A stretch of DNA of 64,000 nt. Origin: Cheilinus undulatus. Taxonomy: Eukaryota > Chordata > Actinopteri > Labriformes > Labridae. Under the pieces are notes generated by a model. That model made no database searches and was not told where the DNA came from. It was given only the letters and a program-made list of their open reading frames with translations. The number at the start of each line of letters is the position of its first letter. Position 1 is the stretch's first letter. The position numbers and the translations under genes are program-made. Location of the stretch: assembly GCF_018320785.1 (NCBI RefSeq), contig NC_054870.1, forward strand, positions 2,522,199 through 2,586,198. Direction: 5' to 3'. Below are positions 37,701 to 49,200 of the stretch, in pieces.

Positions 37701-40490
37701 GTACAGCCAATGCTTTCAGAGAATTAAGGCAGATCTTTATAGCTGAAGTATAGGTTGAAAACGCTGGCAGGAACATCATGCATCCCTAGAACAGGGTTTT
37801 GTAGATGTGCTGGACACCTCTGACATGCGTGATGGCTAAAGAAGATGTGGGTGTGGATGACTTCATTTGACAGGTGCAAAGAGAACCACCTGCAACTCCA
37901 GAGATGCAAAAAAACAACCTGTTGGCTCAACAGCACAGATGTACCACCCCATTTCAAAAAAGGTTGAGGCGCTGAGTAATGTGTGAATAAAAACAGAATG
38001 CAATGATTTGCAATTCTCAAAATGCCTGTCAGATATATTTTATATCAGATGTTGAAACTGAGACATTTTACCATTTCATGAAAAACATGAGCTTATGTTG
38101 AATTTCATGGCAGTGACATACCTCAAAAAAGTAGGGAAAGAGCAAATACAGGCTAGAAAAGTAAGTGGTACCAATGAAAAACAGCTGAAGGAGCATTTTG
38201 CAACTTATTGGGTTGTGCCCCAACTTCTTTGGAATCAGGGTTGTACATGACAATGCAGAAGTAGGCCCAGTTGAGTTGTTCCACCTCATGTAGAGTGTGG
38301 TTGCAACACTGATGAAATGCACTAATGCAGGCAGGAAGGAACTAAGGATGTCATCATGCAGACATTGGAGGCAGTCTTGACATCCCATAGTGACAACGGC
38401 AGAAAAGAGGATGGCATTCATTTATTTCGCCCTCTCCATTAGCGATGTGATCAGAAAGAGGAACCCTGTAGAGTGTGGTGATGAAGATTTCTCCACACTG
38501 CTAGAGGGGATCGTACAATTTTTCAGCAGTGTCACCTCAACCAAAATTAACACTTTTATATACCTATAAACTTCAATTTCTAAATTTGTTCAAAAACCTT
38601 AAGGAAGGTTTAAATGAACAAAACTTTGGTGTAATGCCATGCAGTCTGAATACTGGAATACCACTTGTCTGAATAAGTAAGCTTAGAATGTTCATTACTG
38701 ATACTACAGATGTGAAATGTCAGGTCTGTAGTTTCAGGTCTGAACGACTCTTATACGGTGATCACCTACACAATGACATTTTACCTCAGCTGTAGGGACG
38801 GCCATCCCTCTCGACCTAAAACTATCTGCATTGGCAGTTTTACCATTACACAAAGTTAGGCAATTTCCAGGGGCCTCAGGGTATGAGCTGGAATACGCCT
38901 CTACTTCCTCTCTTTTACAACTCATCTTTTTAACCCAAACTTTAAGTTAAAGCTATTTAGTTGTTGTAATTTAGATTTTAACAAAAGAAAGCAGCACCTG
39001 CTTGTTAAAAGATGGAAAAATCAAAAATCGAAACAATCTGTTTGACATGTTTGTCAATTTCAAGGCAACTTGCAAAATATGCAAAGAAAAATTTAAACTT
39101 GGGACAACTGGAATTAAAGATGTTGAGTGCCATGATACATTTTTCTATGACTGGATCCATAACAGGGGTGCCCAAACTTTCCCCCTGGGACCCCCAAAAC
39201 ACCACCGTCAGAGACTGGGGAACCCTTCCTTTCCTGGAGGTGGCTTAAGAATAAGATGGTACACAAAGCATCAAAAAATTTACATTTATAGTAGTTTTTG
39301 TACTCTTTACTCATATTTAAGCCAAATTATCACGTAATAACTATGTTTATATGTTAAATAAAACTCATTTTAACAACATTTTTAACAATAATTGATCAAA
39401 TGTACAACTTTTAAGTCATACCAAATTTTTCATTGTTTCTTGGAAAGCATCTCTGTCTCTCTCGACCCACCTGGGGGGTCCCAACACCACCTTGGGAACA
39501 ACTGGTCTACAAGGGTCTTCTTGGAAAGTTTTAAAATAGAATTTAAAAAGTAAAACTCAAGCAGTTCGTTTTCTGTACCTGTCAGTGATTTTAAAAACAT
39601 TTTCAAATGAAAAAGATTAAGCCTCATTTCTTCGTATCACGCAAGTAATAACAAGGCAGGCCTGTATAGAAATTAACATCCAGAAAACAGTGGGATTCAG
39701 TGTGGTAAAATGGCATAGAAAAAATAAATCTAGGAATGATTTGATGCAAGAACTGATGTTAGAATACAAAAGCAGTGCACATGTTTTGTTTTTTCTCCTA
39801 ATCACACTGTGCCTCAAGACATAAAGTATTGATATGTGTACTTTTAATTATATTTTTACTGATATAAAATTAAAGGCGATAAATTGGTGTAGCTTGGCCG
39901 TACATGGGTATATTCTGTTGATATGCAATTCAGTGGCTTTTTACTTGAAATAATACATTTTTGTCTACTTATTATTGTTACTTTAAGCAAAGCTGGAAAG
40001 ACCCCCAATATTGCGTTTAGCCTGGGGCCTCAAAATACTAAATACGCCCCAGTCTGGATGTTTACCTGTATTTATTTTTTCTTAATATCATTTTTTGTAT
40101 TGTCATGTGTGAGCAAAAGTCACCGTGGGCCACCCCGGTAAGACTTCATCACTGCACACCTTTGTTACTCCTCCTCGCATGTTTGTTAACGTTGTAAAGC
40201 TCCCCTTATCGGTTAATCTCTAATCGGTTAACCTCGTAATCAAAGTGAATTCTCCCATAGAAATGAAGTGAAGCTCTGCTGAACGGCACAGCACTGGGAA
40301 GTTAGAGGGAATACGCCACCAGGGAGGTAAAAAATGAATTTTTCATAACACAAACCTCCGACGCCAATGTTGAAACCAGCGGTTAGACGTCACAGCAAAG
40401 CTAGCTAACTTACGGTTTCCTCTCCGTCTTCTGTACTTTGGCAGCCGTTCGGTCTTCATCATCCGGTTTAACGACCCGCTTCCTCACCAT
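28769..40490 (-). CDS. abhd12: ABHD12-family alpha/beta hydrolase (lysophosphatidylserine lipase type)
   Basis: Membrane-anchored serine hydrolase. Mammalian ABHD12 cleaves lysophosphatidylserine and monoacylglycerols, with its active site on the lumenal/extracellular side. Twelve minus-strand exons: 40414-40490, 35509-35624, 35316-35421, 35072-35191, 34915-34945, 34765-34810, 34324-34453, 30948-30985, 30776-30858, 30584-30666, 30403-30481, 28769-28894. They sum to 1035 nt, giving 344 aa plus TAA. Layout: basic N-terminus MVRKRVVKPDDEDR; a single hydrophobic helix at about residues 35-55; the family block RVPFFVDL; SLGVWHTVP; YLHGN (oxyanion-hole region); DYRGFGDS; nucleophile motif GHSLGTG with Ser205; HSEDD with Asp292/293; and GYLHN with His330 completing the triad. 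Human ABHD12 is 398 aa; this protein is shorter at both ends. Membership of the ABHD12/ABHD12B clade is firm. Whether it is the orthologue of ABHD12 or a fish paralogue is not decidable here, so the symbol is provisional. Confidence 0.92.
29700..30030. repeat. Dispersed teleost repeat, intact copy
   Basis: The same repeat as 8310-9170, uninterrupted, in intron 11 of the ABHD12-family gene. It contains CATCCATCCATTTTCTTTACC, GGCGAGAGGCGGGGTACACC, CAACCAGGCACGCTCACATT and GGTGGTGGGAGGAAGCTGGA. Open frames across it are by-products of its GC content. Confidence 0.75.
32072..33653. mobile_element. hAT-like element with nested insertion
   Basis: Lies in intron 7 of the ABHD12-family gene. Ends TAGGGCTGTCAATATTAATC and TTTTGATAGCCCTA are inverted, and internal AATTAATC-type blocks recur near both ends. 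The element at 32431-33467 lies inside it. No clear target duplication. Confidence 0.55.
32431..33467. mobile_element. Inner hAT-type MITE
   Basis: Ends TAGGGTTGTAACGGTACG and GTACCTTTACATCCCTA. Subterminal blocks GGTTTGGTATATACCTC and CCAAACCGAACACATACTG are near-complements. Flanks CTATAACA (32423-32430) and CTATACAA (33468-33475) match 6/8. Confidence 0.6.
34324..34453 (-). CDS. abhd12: ABHD12-family exon 7: catalytic nucleophile exon with weak donor
   Basis: Encodes residues 166-209, from GFGDSTGEPTEAGL to IWGHSLGTG, including nucleophile Ser205. Frame with exon 8 (VSTNTAAKL) requires the exon to end at ACAGG, using the donor GTCTGT. A better consensus donor, GTAAGA, begins only four bases further on. 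Using it would add GTCT and bring in a TAA four codons later. Confidence 0.9.
35905..36490. repeat. Composite repeat with tRNA-like SINE segment
   Basis: Lies in intron 1 of the ABHD12-family gene. CAGGCTTTTCTACCTAAAAT and TTTACACATGCAAAAGTCC blocks flank a tRNA-like stretch at about 36172-36262. That stretch has A box TAGCTCAGTGG (36180-36190), B box GGTTCAAATCC (36214-36224) and the tail AAATAAAGGCATCTG. A TCTA microsatellite begins at 36487. Confidence 0.5.
37390..37403. repeat. Poly(G) run of 14
   Basis: An uninterrupted 14-base G tract in intron 1 of the ABHD12-family gene. A 16-base run occurs at 41368-41383. Runs of this kind are prone to length error in assemblies. Confidence 0.8.
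37942..38245. mobile_element. Short MITE, relative of the 46385-48548 element
   Basis: A 304-bp element with ends TACCACCCCATTTCAAAAAA and TTGGAATCAGGGTTGTA. Internal ATCAGATGTTGAAACTGAGA and CATTTTACCATTTCATGAAA are shared almost exactly with the larger element in mocos intron 14. It is probably an internally deleted derivative of that family. Confidence 0.7.
39163..39506. mobile_element. hAT-type MITE, second copy of 6101-6451 family
   Basis: Begins CAGGGGTGCCCAAACTTTC and ends CTTGGGAACAACTGG. Its interior (GGAGGTGGCTTAAGA, TTGGAAAGCATC, CACCTGGGGGGTCCC) matches 6101-6451 in the same orientation. It lies in intron 1 of the ABHD12-family gene. Confidence 0.6.
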
Positions 40491-42700
40491 GTCGCGTCAG
40501 TGTCACACAAAACAAACTTATAAAATATTTACTTTATCGTCAGGTCCAGTCAACAGTTACCTGGCTGTCTGTGGTTAGCAAGAAAACTTGATCAAAGTGC
40601 AATCAGTGATATAGCAGCAGTTTGACTGTAGTTAAGGTAGCACTGCTCCACATGCTGTCATGTTCATCGTAGCCCTTCATATTTATATATAGGCTATGGC
40701 TCCACCTTAAAACAGCTACTCAGTGCACAATGTTCACGTTATCGCCTGTCATAATCCAAAAATTATTTCAGCCCTCGAATGAATTTGACAAAAAGTTTGC
40801 TCACAATGCAGTTTTAAATTAGTTTATTAAACCAATTAAAATCTTTAAAAGGTGCAGCATATGCGTCAATTATATAATATCACCAAAGCTCTGCTTAGAC
40901 TGAATTACTGTTGATTCGTTCCTTGTGGACAAGTTAAAATTAATAAGTCCTCGCACATTTAACAAAAGAAGTCCTTCCCTCCGGTGGAAATACAGAGACT
41001 TGGAGAATCAATGCTAAGAGTCTGTTCAGAGGTCACATGAGTCTAACATAGTACACTTCACTTCAAAGGTTTGCACTTGCTTTGATTCATAGAATATCCT
41101 TATTCTGAGCTCATCTTTTGATCAGAATTCACCATTTCTGTTTAATTTGATCAGTGCCTTAATTTACATATGATTTGGAGGCACCACTGGAAATAAAGAA
41201 ACACACATTACCAGCCTGTAGCCAGCCTAGTGGAAGGGGCAGGGGTTTTTTTCCCAGAAAATTTAGCCTTTTTGCCATTCTTCTCCTAATATGTTTTGAG
41301 CTTCAATAAGAGGGCCACATTAAGAGTGCAGCATAAATCTAGCAGAAAGAGATAGTTTAATGTTGCTGGGGGGGGGGGGGGGGTCAGATGTACTGCAGGT
41401 CCTGAATAGTCCTGCATAGCTAGTGCTTATTATGATGCAATTAACAAATGATGTGAAAAAGTTAATTAATTTAGATTTTTCTGATACAAAGACAAATTAC
41501 AGCAAGTCATATTTGGACAACTTTAACAAATGATAAAGTAACTGACAACGATGGATAAGAAAACGTACTGTGTTGCAACATATCAGATATACAACAGGCA
41601 CAAATATGGCACACGTGGGATGAGATTAATCACATGCTCTGTTCTCCCAGATAAAGTGAGCTCTCCTGTGATAAAGCATGCACTATTAAGACCCATTTCA
41701 GAGGGAGATGTTTCATCTCAAGACGCTATCCTTCAATAAATTCAAATGAAGAGAAATTTGTTACTCGATACATTTACTCAGAAATCTCCATTAAAATGCA
41801 TTTGCTATTTGTCAACTTTAGGCACAAGTGCAGCATAAAAATGTTTAAATGTCTTTGGCTCTCCTGCAGCCTCACAGTGTGATACTTTGGAATAGCTAAG
41901 AGCTTGATTCACAAAAGAATTGCACACCTTTAGCAAATCATGCAAATGAGTTAAAAAACACACCAGCTAACTTGTAAAACACACAAAGGGTAAAAAGCAC
42001 CCCCAACTCACCTGTGCAGACAAATGTTGCAGGTGCAAGCAAAGATAAATGACATATTTTAGGAGTAACCAGTAATGGTCAAATATCCAGTGTACAGGTC
42101 TCCAGTTTACAACCAATAAAATAAAGCTGCATCGCAGGGGCCTGTGTCCATTGACAGTGCTCTCTGTACTTCCTGCGCTCACCTCAGTTTTAAAAAGCTG
42201 CTCGCCAGCGCTTATTGCTGCCAAGTAACAAAGTCGACTTCTACTTTCTTTGGTGGTATCTGCTAGGGCATTTTAAAACTGCTGTGTGTTTTATATTTTC
42301 CTTTACTCAAGGAAAATAACTGGTAAAGCAATGTACTGTATTTCATGTCCTGGCACGTGCAACAGTTGCAGACCTGGAAATGACACCCAAAACAAAGAAG
42401 AGTCATATCAGATTTTTACAGAACACTTGCTGCTGACAAAACTGATATTATCGATCTGGATTGGACAATGAAGGAGAAGTGACACGGATGATCACAGCGC
42501 TGTTGCAAAAGTTTACCTTTTCAACTGAGAATGCCGTGGGCATGGCAACAAAAACATCTGACAACATGGGCAGGTTTCTGATCAGGCTGCTGAAAACACT
42601 AGACTTAAAGTGAATTTGTGCTGAAGATGAGTGCTAACCTTGAAAAGCAGATGGATTGTCTGCACACATCTGTAATAAGGAAAGTCCAGCTTGAAAAGCT
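40491..42700. other. Intergenic, no gene seen
   Basis: Upstream flank of the ABHD12-family gene, which should hold its promoter just right of 40490. No TATA box or obvious CpG cluster stands out. A 16-base G run lies at 41368-41383. The small open frames here have no recognisable content. Confidence 0.35.
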
Positions 42701-42730
42701 TCTTTATAAAATAGAGCAAACTACTCATGA

Positions 42731-43140
42731 CAAAAAAGCATCTCAGCTCTTCTGCAGAGCTGCTTCAGCATGAGTTTGTGAAAGTTAAGGGGGATTGGTG
42801 TTGTTGCAGTGAGTTGGTATTTCCAATGGCTGCTAACAGAGCAATTAGCTCTGATGACCAACAGAGGCAGTTTTGTCAGGTTTGTGCCACGTTTCTTTAT
42901 CAAAACAAGATTGAAGAGCCAAACTGAAAGCTTTAAATGAAGGAAAAGATGTTTCAGCTCTTCTCTCGACTTGCTTCAGCATGAGTTTGTGATCTTTACG
43001 GGTGAGAATAAGCTGGCCACCTCTGCAGTAACTATCAAATCAGATCTCAACCATGTCTTCATTAAAACAACAGCAAAGAGCCACAATGAAAGATGTTTCA
43101 GCTCTTCGGCTGACCAGCCTCAGCATGAGTTTTATACATA
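42731..43140. repeat. Degenerate tandem units around TTTCAGCTCTTC
   Basis: The block (T)TCAGCTCTTC, about 15-20 bp, then CTTCAGCATGAGTTT occurs near 42740, 42950 and 43094. The intervals are about 213 and 143 bp. GAGCCAAACTGAAAG and GAGCCACAATGAAAG precede the second and third. These are three diverged units of unequal length. Confidence 0.5.
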
Positions 43141-43210
43141 TCAAGCTGCACTGCTCATTGATTACAGCAATGTTTGCCTGTGGGGTAGGGGTTCGTACTG
43201 ATGCTGCGCA

Positions 43211-43450
43211 TGCATGCAATCTTATTACCTCTGCCAGTGAGGTTATGTGATCGGGTGGGTTTGTTTGTTTGTTTGTTAGCAACACAACTCAAAAAGTCAT
43301 GGACGGATTTTGATGGAAGTTTTAGGAAATGTCAGAAATGGCATAAGGAAGAACTGATTAGATTTTGGGACTGATCCGGATCACTGTCTGGATCCAGGAA
43401 TTTTTTGAATGATTCTGTACTATTGGGAGATAGAGCTAATGGCAGAGGTC
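43211..43450 (+). repeat. Dispersed repeat, inverted copy of 13050-13326
   Basis: Starts TTATTACCTCTGCCAGTGAGG and continues GGTTATGTGATCGGGTGGG, a (TTTG)n run at 43259-43277, GGATCCAGGAA and GGGAGATAGAGCTAATGGC. These are reverse complements of blocks at 13050-13326. A truncated second piece follows at about 43735-43835. Confidence 0.6.
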
Positions 43451-43937
43451 TGCGCTATTACCACTTTACACCAGGAGATGGCGGACATGAGTAACTTAGT
43501 CAAAGTTTTGGAGTTTATAGGGTTACAAAGACAGACGCCCGGTCGAGGAGACAAGTCGCAGCATAACAGAGAGAAAGACATTGAATTGTAGCGAGAATAC
43601 TCACAATGCTGGGAAGAATAGAGAAATATTCACCCCCTGCCATGACTTCCAGTCAACCGGTGAGACTATGGGTGCTTCCGCCATGACAGTCCACATGTAG
43701 CGAAGCCAATGGTTTGCCTCACCGTGTCTCCACCCCACTGGGGAGGGAGTAATCGGCAAATTAGATTTTGGAAGTGATCTGGAGATAGGGCTGATGGCGG
43801 AGGTCTGCGCTCTCTGAGTGCTTTTCTAGTTTTGTCTTGTCGCTTGAACGTTAAACTATTCACCTTTTAAGTATTTTTGAAAAGTCCTGCCTTTCCCAAA
43901 TGCTTTCTATAGGAGCTTTTCAAATTAATGTGAAATG

Positions 43938-45247
43938 CAGGTGCAGCTTAAAAAATTGAATATCATGAAAAAAGCTCTCCTTTTCCCAGTGAAATATTTC
44001 AAGACTTTTTTGTTTTAATTTCGATGCTTATGGCTTGTGGCTTTTAAAAAATCCACATTCCGAAAATATAAGAATATTGTGGAAAATTCCAATTTACAAA
44101 GGTTTCCTGAGCCTTCATTCTCTCACTGGTTCAGTAAACACAACAACAATCATGGAGAAGACTGCTGACTGGACTACTGTCCATTAGACGATCACTGACA
44201 CCCTTTACAAGGAGGGTAAGCCACAGAGGGGTCACTGCTACAGGTCAGGCTGTTCTTAGAGGCCGTATCAAAGCAGATTCATGGAAAGCTGACCAAAAGG
44301 TAAAAGTGTGGTAAGAAAAGGAGCACAAGCAACAGGATGAGCTCAGCCTTCAGAGGGTTGTCAAACAAAGCAGATTTAAGAACTTAGAGGAGCTTCACAA
44401 GGAGTGAGACTGAGTCAGTGGATCAAGATCCACCACACAGACGGGGCCAGGAAATGGACTAAAAGTGTCCTGTTCTTAGTGGGGAACTACAGACATCATC
44501 TAATGAGAAAAAGAACCGGTCTGTTGTGGTGTCAGTGGTTCAAAGTCCTGTTCACAGATGGAAGTAAATCAAGGTCCCAGAGTCTGGAGGAAAATCTGAG
44601 AAGCTCAGAATCCAAAGTGCTTTAAGTCCAGTGTTGCTCGTCTCCACAGTCAGTGATGGTTTGGGGTGCCGTGACTGCTACTATTGGTCCACTGTATTTT
44701 ATCAAGTCCAGAGTCCATGTTGTCAGCCATCTGTAAGCCATCTACAAAGCTATCTAGGAGATTTTAGAGCCCTCCATGCTTCCATCTGCTGAGAAGCTTT
44801 ATAGACATACTGATTTCCTTTTCCCCTGCCTACAGTAGAGCTAAAACTACCAGAAACTGGATTACTGACCACGGCATTACTGGGTTTGATTGGCCAGCCA
44901 ACTGGTCTGACCTGACCCCCATAGAGGATCTCTGGAAGATGAGGGACCCCAGACTCAACAATCCAGATAAGCTGAAGGCTGCTACCCAAGTGACTGGGAC
45001 TTCGTAACACCCCAGCAGGACCACAGACTGACTGCCTCCATGACACATGAATAAATGATATTCCAATATTTGAGATAGTGGATTTTTGATTTTCATGAGC
45101 TGTACACTGTAACCAAGATTTTAAAAAGTCTGGAAATATTTCACTTTGTGAGATTAAGTTAAAAAACATATGTAAGTTTAATTTTTGAATGAAATCACAG
45201 GAAAAAATGAACTTTTTCATGCTATTTTAATTTTTTAGATGAATCTG
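43938..45247 (+). mobile_element. Tc1-type element, family C, degenerate full-length copy
   Basis: About 1.31 kb. The left end CAGGTGCAGCTTAAAAAATT and the right end TTTTTTAGATGAATCTGCA are decayed complements. A dead transposase lies between them on the plus strand. It is the intergenic relative of the fragment at 25115-25609. Confidence 0.7.
44152..45010 (+). pseudogene. Tc1-like transposase remnant (family C)
   Basis: From ATG at 44152 (MEKTADWTTVH) the frame hits a stop within a dozen codons, and several more follow. Later pieces are recognisable: LSQWIKIHHTDGARKW, VLFTDGSKSRSQSL (region of the second catalytic Asp), SVMVWGAVTAT and the nucleotide block encoding a DLTPIEDLWKM-like motif near 44910-44940. 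Clearly inactive. Confidence 0.7.
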
Positions 45248-46184
45248 CATATCCATGCAATGAAAATATGGAATAGTTAGTCTAGTGTGTCAACAATGCC
45301 AGCACAAATAAAGGCTTGGCTTTGCAGACAGGCCCTGTGTCACATATGCAAGATGTTAATAAGGCCTTCTGTGTGTTTCATTGTATTAGTTTAGAATTAC
45401 TTATTAAAACCCCTGAACCCTTGACTTCTGGCTTGTGTACAGTACTGGAAAGCAGCCCACAACCTCAAAACACACAGCAGCCTTCCTATAACCCCATTAA
45501 TAAGCAATTTAGAGGGGCAGCTTTTCTACCAGACCTTTAAAGACCAGCTGATCACAAATGTAAATGTCAATTCCAATAAATACTGCAGCTTCTGAAGAAA
45601 TATCGAATTATGGCTTTTTCCAAGTTAAAAAATTAATGTCTGCACCATACTGGGACCATATACTGAGCAGAGTGTGCTCTTTCCATTACAGGGAGCAAAA
45701 TGCTTCAGATTTGTGGCAGCACTTACGGTGCTGATTGTTCAGAATAAATAGCACTATTACCCTCCATGGGAATAAACAGAGGATGAACTGTTTGGAAGGT
45801 TAACATTAGCTTGATTATTACATCAAGCCGGGCATGTTTTGGAGCAAAAATCAGCAAAACATTCAAATTATTATGTCATGAAATATGTCACATCTACTAT
45901 ACACCATTCATTTCAAGAGCCTAGCCATTGGGGAAAATTCAGAATCTCATCCATTTTCTATCAAAACAGACTTGAATAGATTAAAAAATGAATTCTCTGA
46001 TATGACAAGGACATTTGAGAGAGAAAAAAGAGCCAGGGCTGCACTGACAAATGAAAGAGCAGCATCCATAGAAACTTCCAGCAGTGTTTGACAGATGATC
46101 TTTGGAATATGCAGAGCAGAAATGACCATCTAAGACAAATCAGCCTCAGCTTAATGAATAAAAAAGATGTCATAGATGGCTTCT

Positions 46185-46289
46185 TCAAGGAAGATGCTGC
46201 TTTGGCTGTATTAGAGAACCAGTAGAGAGGACGCTTGGTGTAGTGCGGCTCTCAGGAAGCTGATGGCTCAGGTACACGCCAAATGTCAC
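46185..46289 (-). CDS. mocos: mocos terminal coding exon 15
   Basis: Encodes VTFGVYLSHQLPESRTTPSV and 14 more residues to a TGA at 46187-46185. VTFGVYL corresponds to VNFGMYL near the end of human MOCOS; the rest of the tail is not conserved and is shorter. It is separated from exon 14 by a 2.3-kb intron occupied almost wholly by a DNA transposon. No clear AATAAA was found just downstream on the gene's strand. Confidence 0.85.
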   Translation of the reverse strand: MTFGVYLSHQLPESRTTPSVLSTGSLIQPKQHLP

Positions 46290-49200
46290 CTACAAATTCA
46301 TCAGATAACAGACAGTGATTAACCTTTTCATGCCAATGCACTTCAATCACTCACAGCTGCAAACACTTACCATATACATCTAATTACAATCCTGCTTCCA
46401 AAAAAGTTGGGGCACTGTGTAAAATGTGAATAAAAACAGAATGCGGTGATTTTCAAATCTCATAAACCATATTTTATTCACAACAGATAATAAACAACAT
46501 ATCAGATGTTGAAACTGAAACATTTTACCATTTCATGAAAAATATTTGCTCATTTCGATTTTGATGGGAGCAGCACATCTCTAAAAAGTAGGGATGGGGT
46601 CATATTCATCATTGTGTAGCGTCCCCTCTTTTTTTTTTTTACAACAGTCTGTAAACATCTGGGAAGCAAGGAGATCAGTTTCTGGAATTTTTGTAGAAGA
46701 CTGCTGTCCCATTCTTGTCTGATGAAGGATTCTAGCTGCCCTGGGTATTCTTTGCCGGATTTGGGTGACAAAGCACCAAATGTTTTCTATCAGTGAAAGC
46801 TCTGGACTCCTGGCAGGCCAGCTCAGCGCCCAGACTCTTCTCCTGTGAAGCCATGCTGTTGTGATGGATGTGGTATGTGGTTTAGTATTGTCTTACTGAA
46901 ATATCTGAGGTGGATGGTCCCTGTCCACTGTAATTCACAGGACACAGCATCCACGGTTTCCACGGAAGAGAAGAAAAAGAACTTCAAATTTTGATTAATC
47001 TGACCACAGAACAGTTTTCCAGTTTGCTCCAGTCTTGTTACAGCTGTGGCTGTATTGTGTTTGATTACTGTATTACTGTGTTTTGTATTTTGTGTTGCTC
47101 TTTTGTGTGGGAGTGAGTGCTCTGTTGTTGTATGGATCTTTGTGTTGTTCTATGTGAGAGTCTTTTGTTCGTCCCGTGTGCTTGCGAGTGAGTGTGCAAT
47201 CTGTTGTGTGAGTGGATCTTTGTTTTCTCCAGGTGGTGTGGTGTAATTGGTTGATAGGGTGGCAGCAAGGAGACGTGGCACTGGTTTGCTTTTTACATCT
47301 TTAAAATAAGGCAGCCTAAAGTTGACAGGGAGCCTCACTGACAGCAGCACCTCTTTGTTTGATCCCAGACTCCAAAGATTATAGTTTAACCTTAACTTTG
47401 AGTTTGTTTTGTAGTCCTAGCTAGTCCCTTTCTGGTAATTGTGTTTTTTGGATAAATTTTACTTTTGAGAGCTAGACTGCCTCCTTAGTTTGGATCCAGT
47501 CTTTTGTTTGAATTTAAATTGAGTGACCTGTTTAATTTAAATTATTGTAAATAAACTGTGTTAAACTTTATCCTTAGAACCTGCCTGTTAGTTTGGGGAC
47601 TGGGAAAAATATTTGCTCTTCTAAAAATATTATGTTAGGTACCTTCCCCCAAGACAGGTGCATAACAAGTCAATTTTAAATGAACTTTGGCCCAGTGGAT
47701 GGCACAGCGAAATGTGCTATCCACGCAATCGTTTCAAGAGAGATGCGGTTGGCTGTCTGCACGGAGATGAAACTGTAAGCTTTAACAGATATGTTCACTC
47801 TGGAACCCGGTTTCAAAAAGTAGCGTTTACGTCCTCCCAAAACACCAATAAGACAAAAAAGCTTTGTCTATAATCCTGAATTTGTCTCCATGTGGGGCTT
47901 GATTGAATCGTTAAAACTTGCTTGTGTAACCACAGCTAAAGGTTTCTGGGAGTGTTCCTGAGCACATGCAGTGGTTTCAAGTACAGAACCATGACCGCAT
48001 TTGATGCAGATCACAAACATCCAATACTGACGTTCAGCCTTGTCCCCTGCTCGCAGAGCTTTCTCTAGATTCCCTAAATATATTTAAATGATATTATGGA
48101 CTGTAGATGGTGGAATATTCAAAATCTTTGCACTTTAATGCTGGGGAACATTTTTTTAGAATTGTTTCACAATTTTTAGACAGTTTTTTGCAGATTGGTG
48201 AAGCTTTGCCCATATTAACGTCTGAGAGACTCTGCCTCTCTAAAGTGCTCCTTTTATACCCAGTCATGTTACCAACCTGTTGATAATTAACCTCATTAGT
48301 TGTAAACGCTCCTGCAGGTGTTTTTCATTGTTATGACTTACTTTTCCAGCCTGGTGTTGCCCTGACCCTACTTTTTGAGACATGTTGCTGCCACCAAATT
48401 CAAAATGAGCTAACATTCTTTATTAAATGTGTCCTGTTGTTTGTTTTCTATTGTGAATAAAATGTGTTTACGAGATTTGAAAATCAATGCACTCTGTTTT
48501 TGTTAACATGTTATACAATGCCCCAACTTTTTTGGAATTGTGGTAGTACAATCTTCATAAAGATGCACACATTTTTTTAGACCCACCTTCCCGGTGCGGT
48601 ACGTTGACAGAGACAATAGCGGCTCTTTTGTTCTGGTCCCGGTTTCCTGGTCTACTCCAACCATCTGGCATCTTCCACACTGACCCGTTACCTTTAGATT
48701 ATCACACAGGAAACACCAACAGTTCAGAGGAATCAGCTTTCTTTGCATTTGAAGACTTTACCATCTATCTCAAAGCCTGAGCTCACCACAAATGGAGTGT
48801 TGCCAATAATCAAGTGAGACCAATTATCCTCCTCGAATGGTTCGACTCCAGCAATGACTAAATTGGCTCGGAAGCGGCTAATGACATTCTGTGTGTCGAG
48901 GAGCTGATCACCCTCAGAATCTTCCTGCCTGAGAAGCAGAATGTGGAAATTGTATGTCATTTAGTCCCACTCTGTAAATTATGCCCTGTAAAATAAATTT
49001 ACAGGCATGTTGTTCTTACTGAAGCATTGTATGACGTTAAAAACACATCCTGTGTTCAAACCTGCTGCTCATTAGCTTCTGAATGAGCTCCACGCTGGCA
49101 CGGTTGATCATGAGATACTGAGCCTCGTTCACCAGGGACAGAGATGTGGAGGTGGCAGCTAGAATGGAAAAGCTCCATATTATACCAGCAAATTCTATTT

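Noticed and set aside
44750..45220. 156-codon minus-strand open frame
   Set aside because: It is antisense to the family C Tc1 transposase remnant; its length comes from the mirrored reading of that decayed gene.
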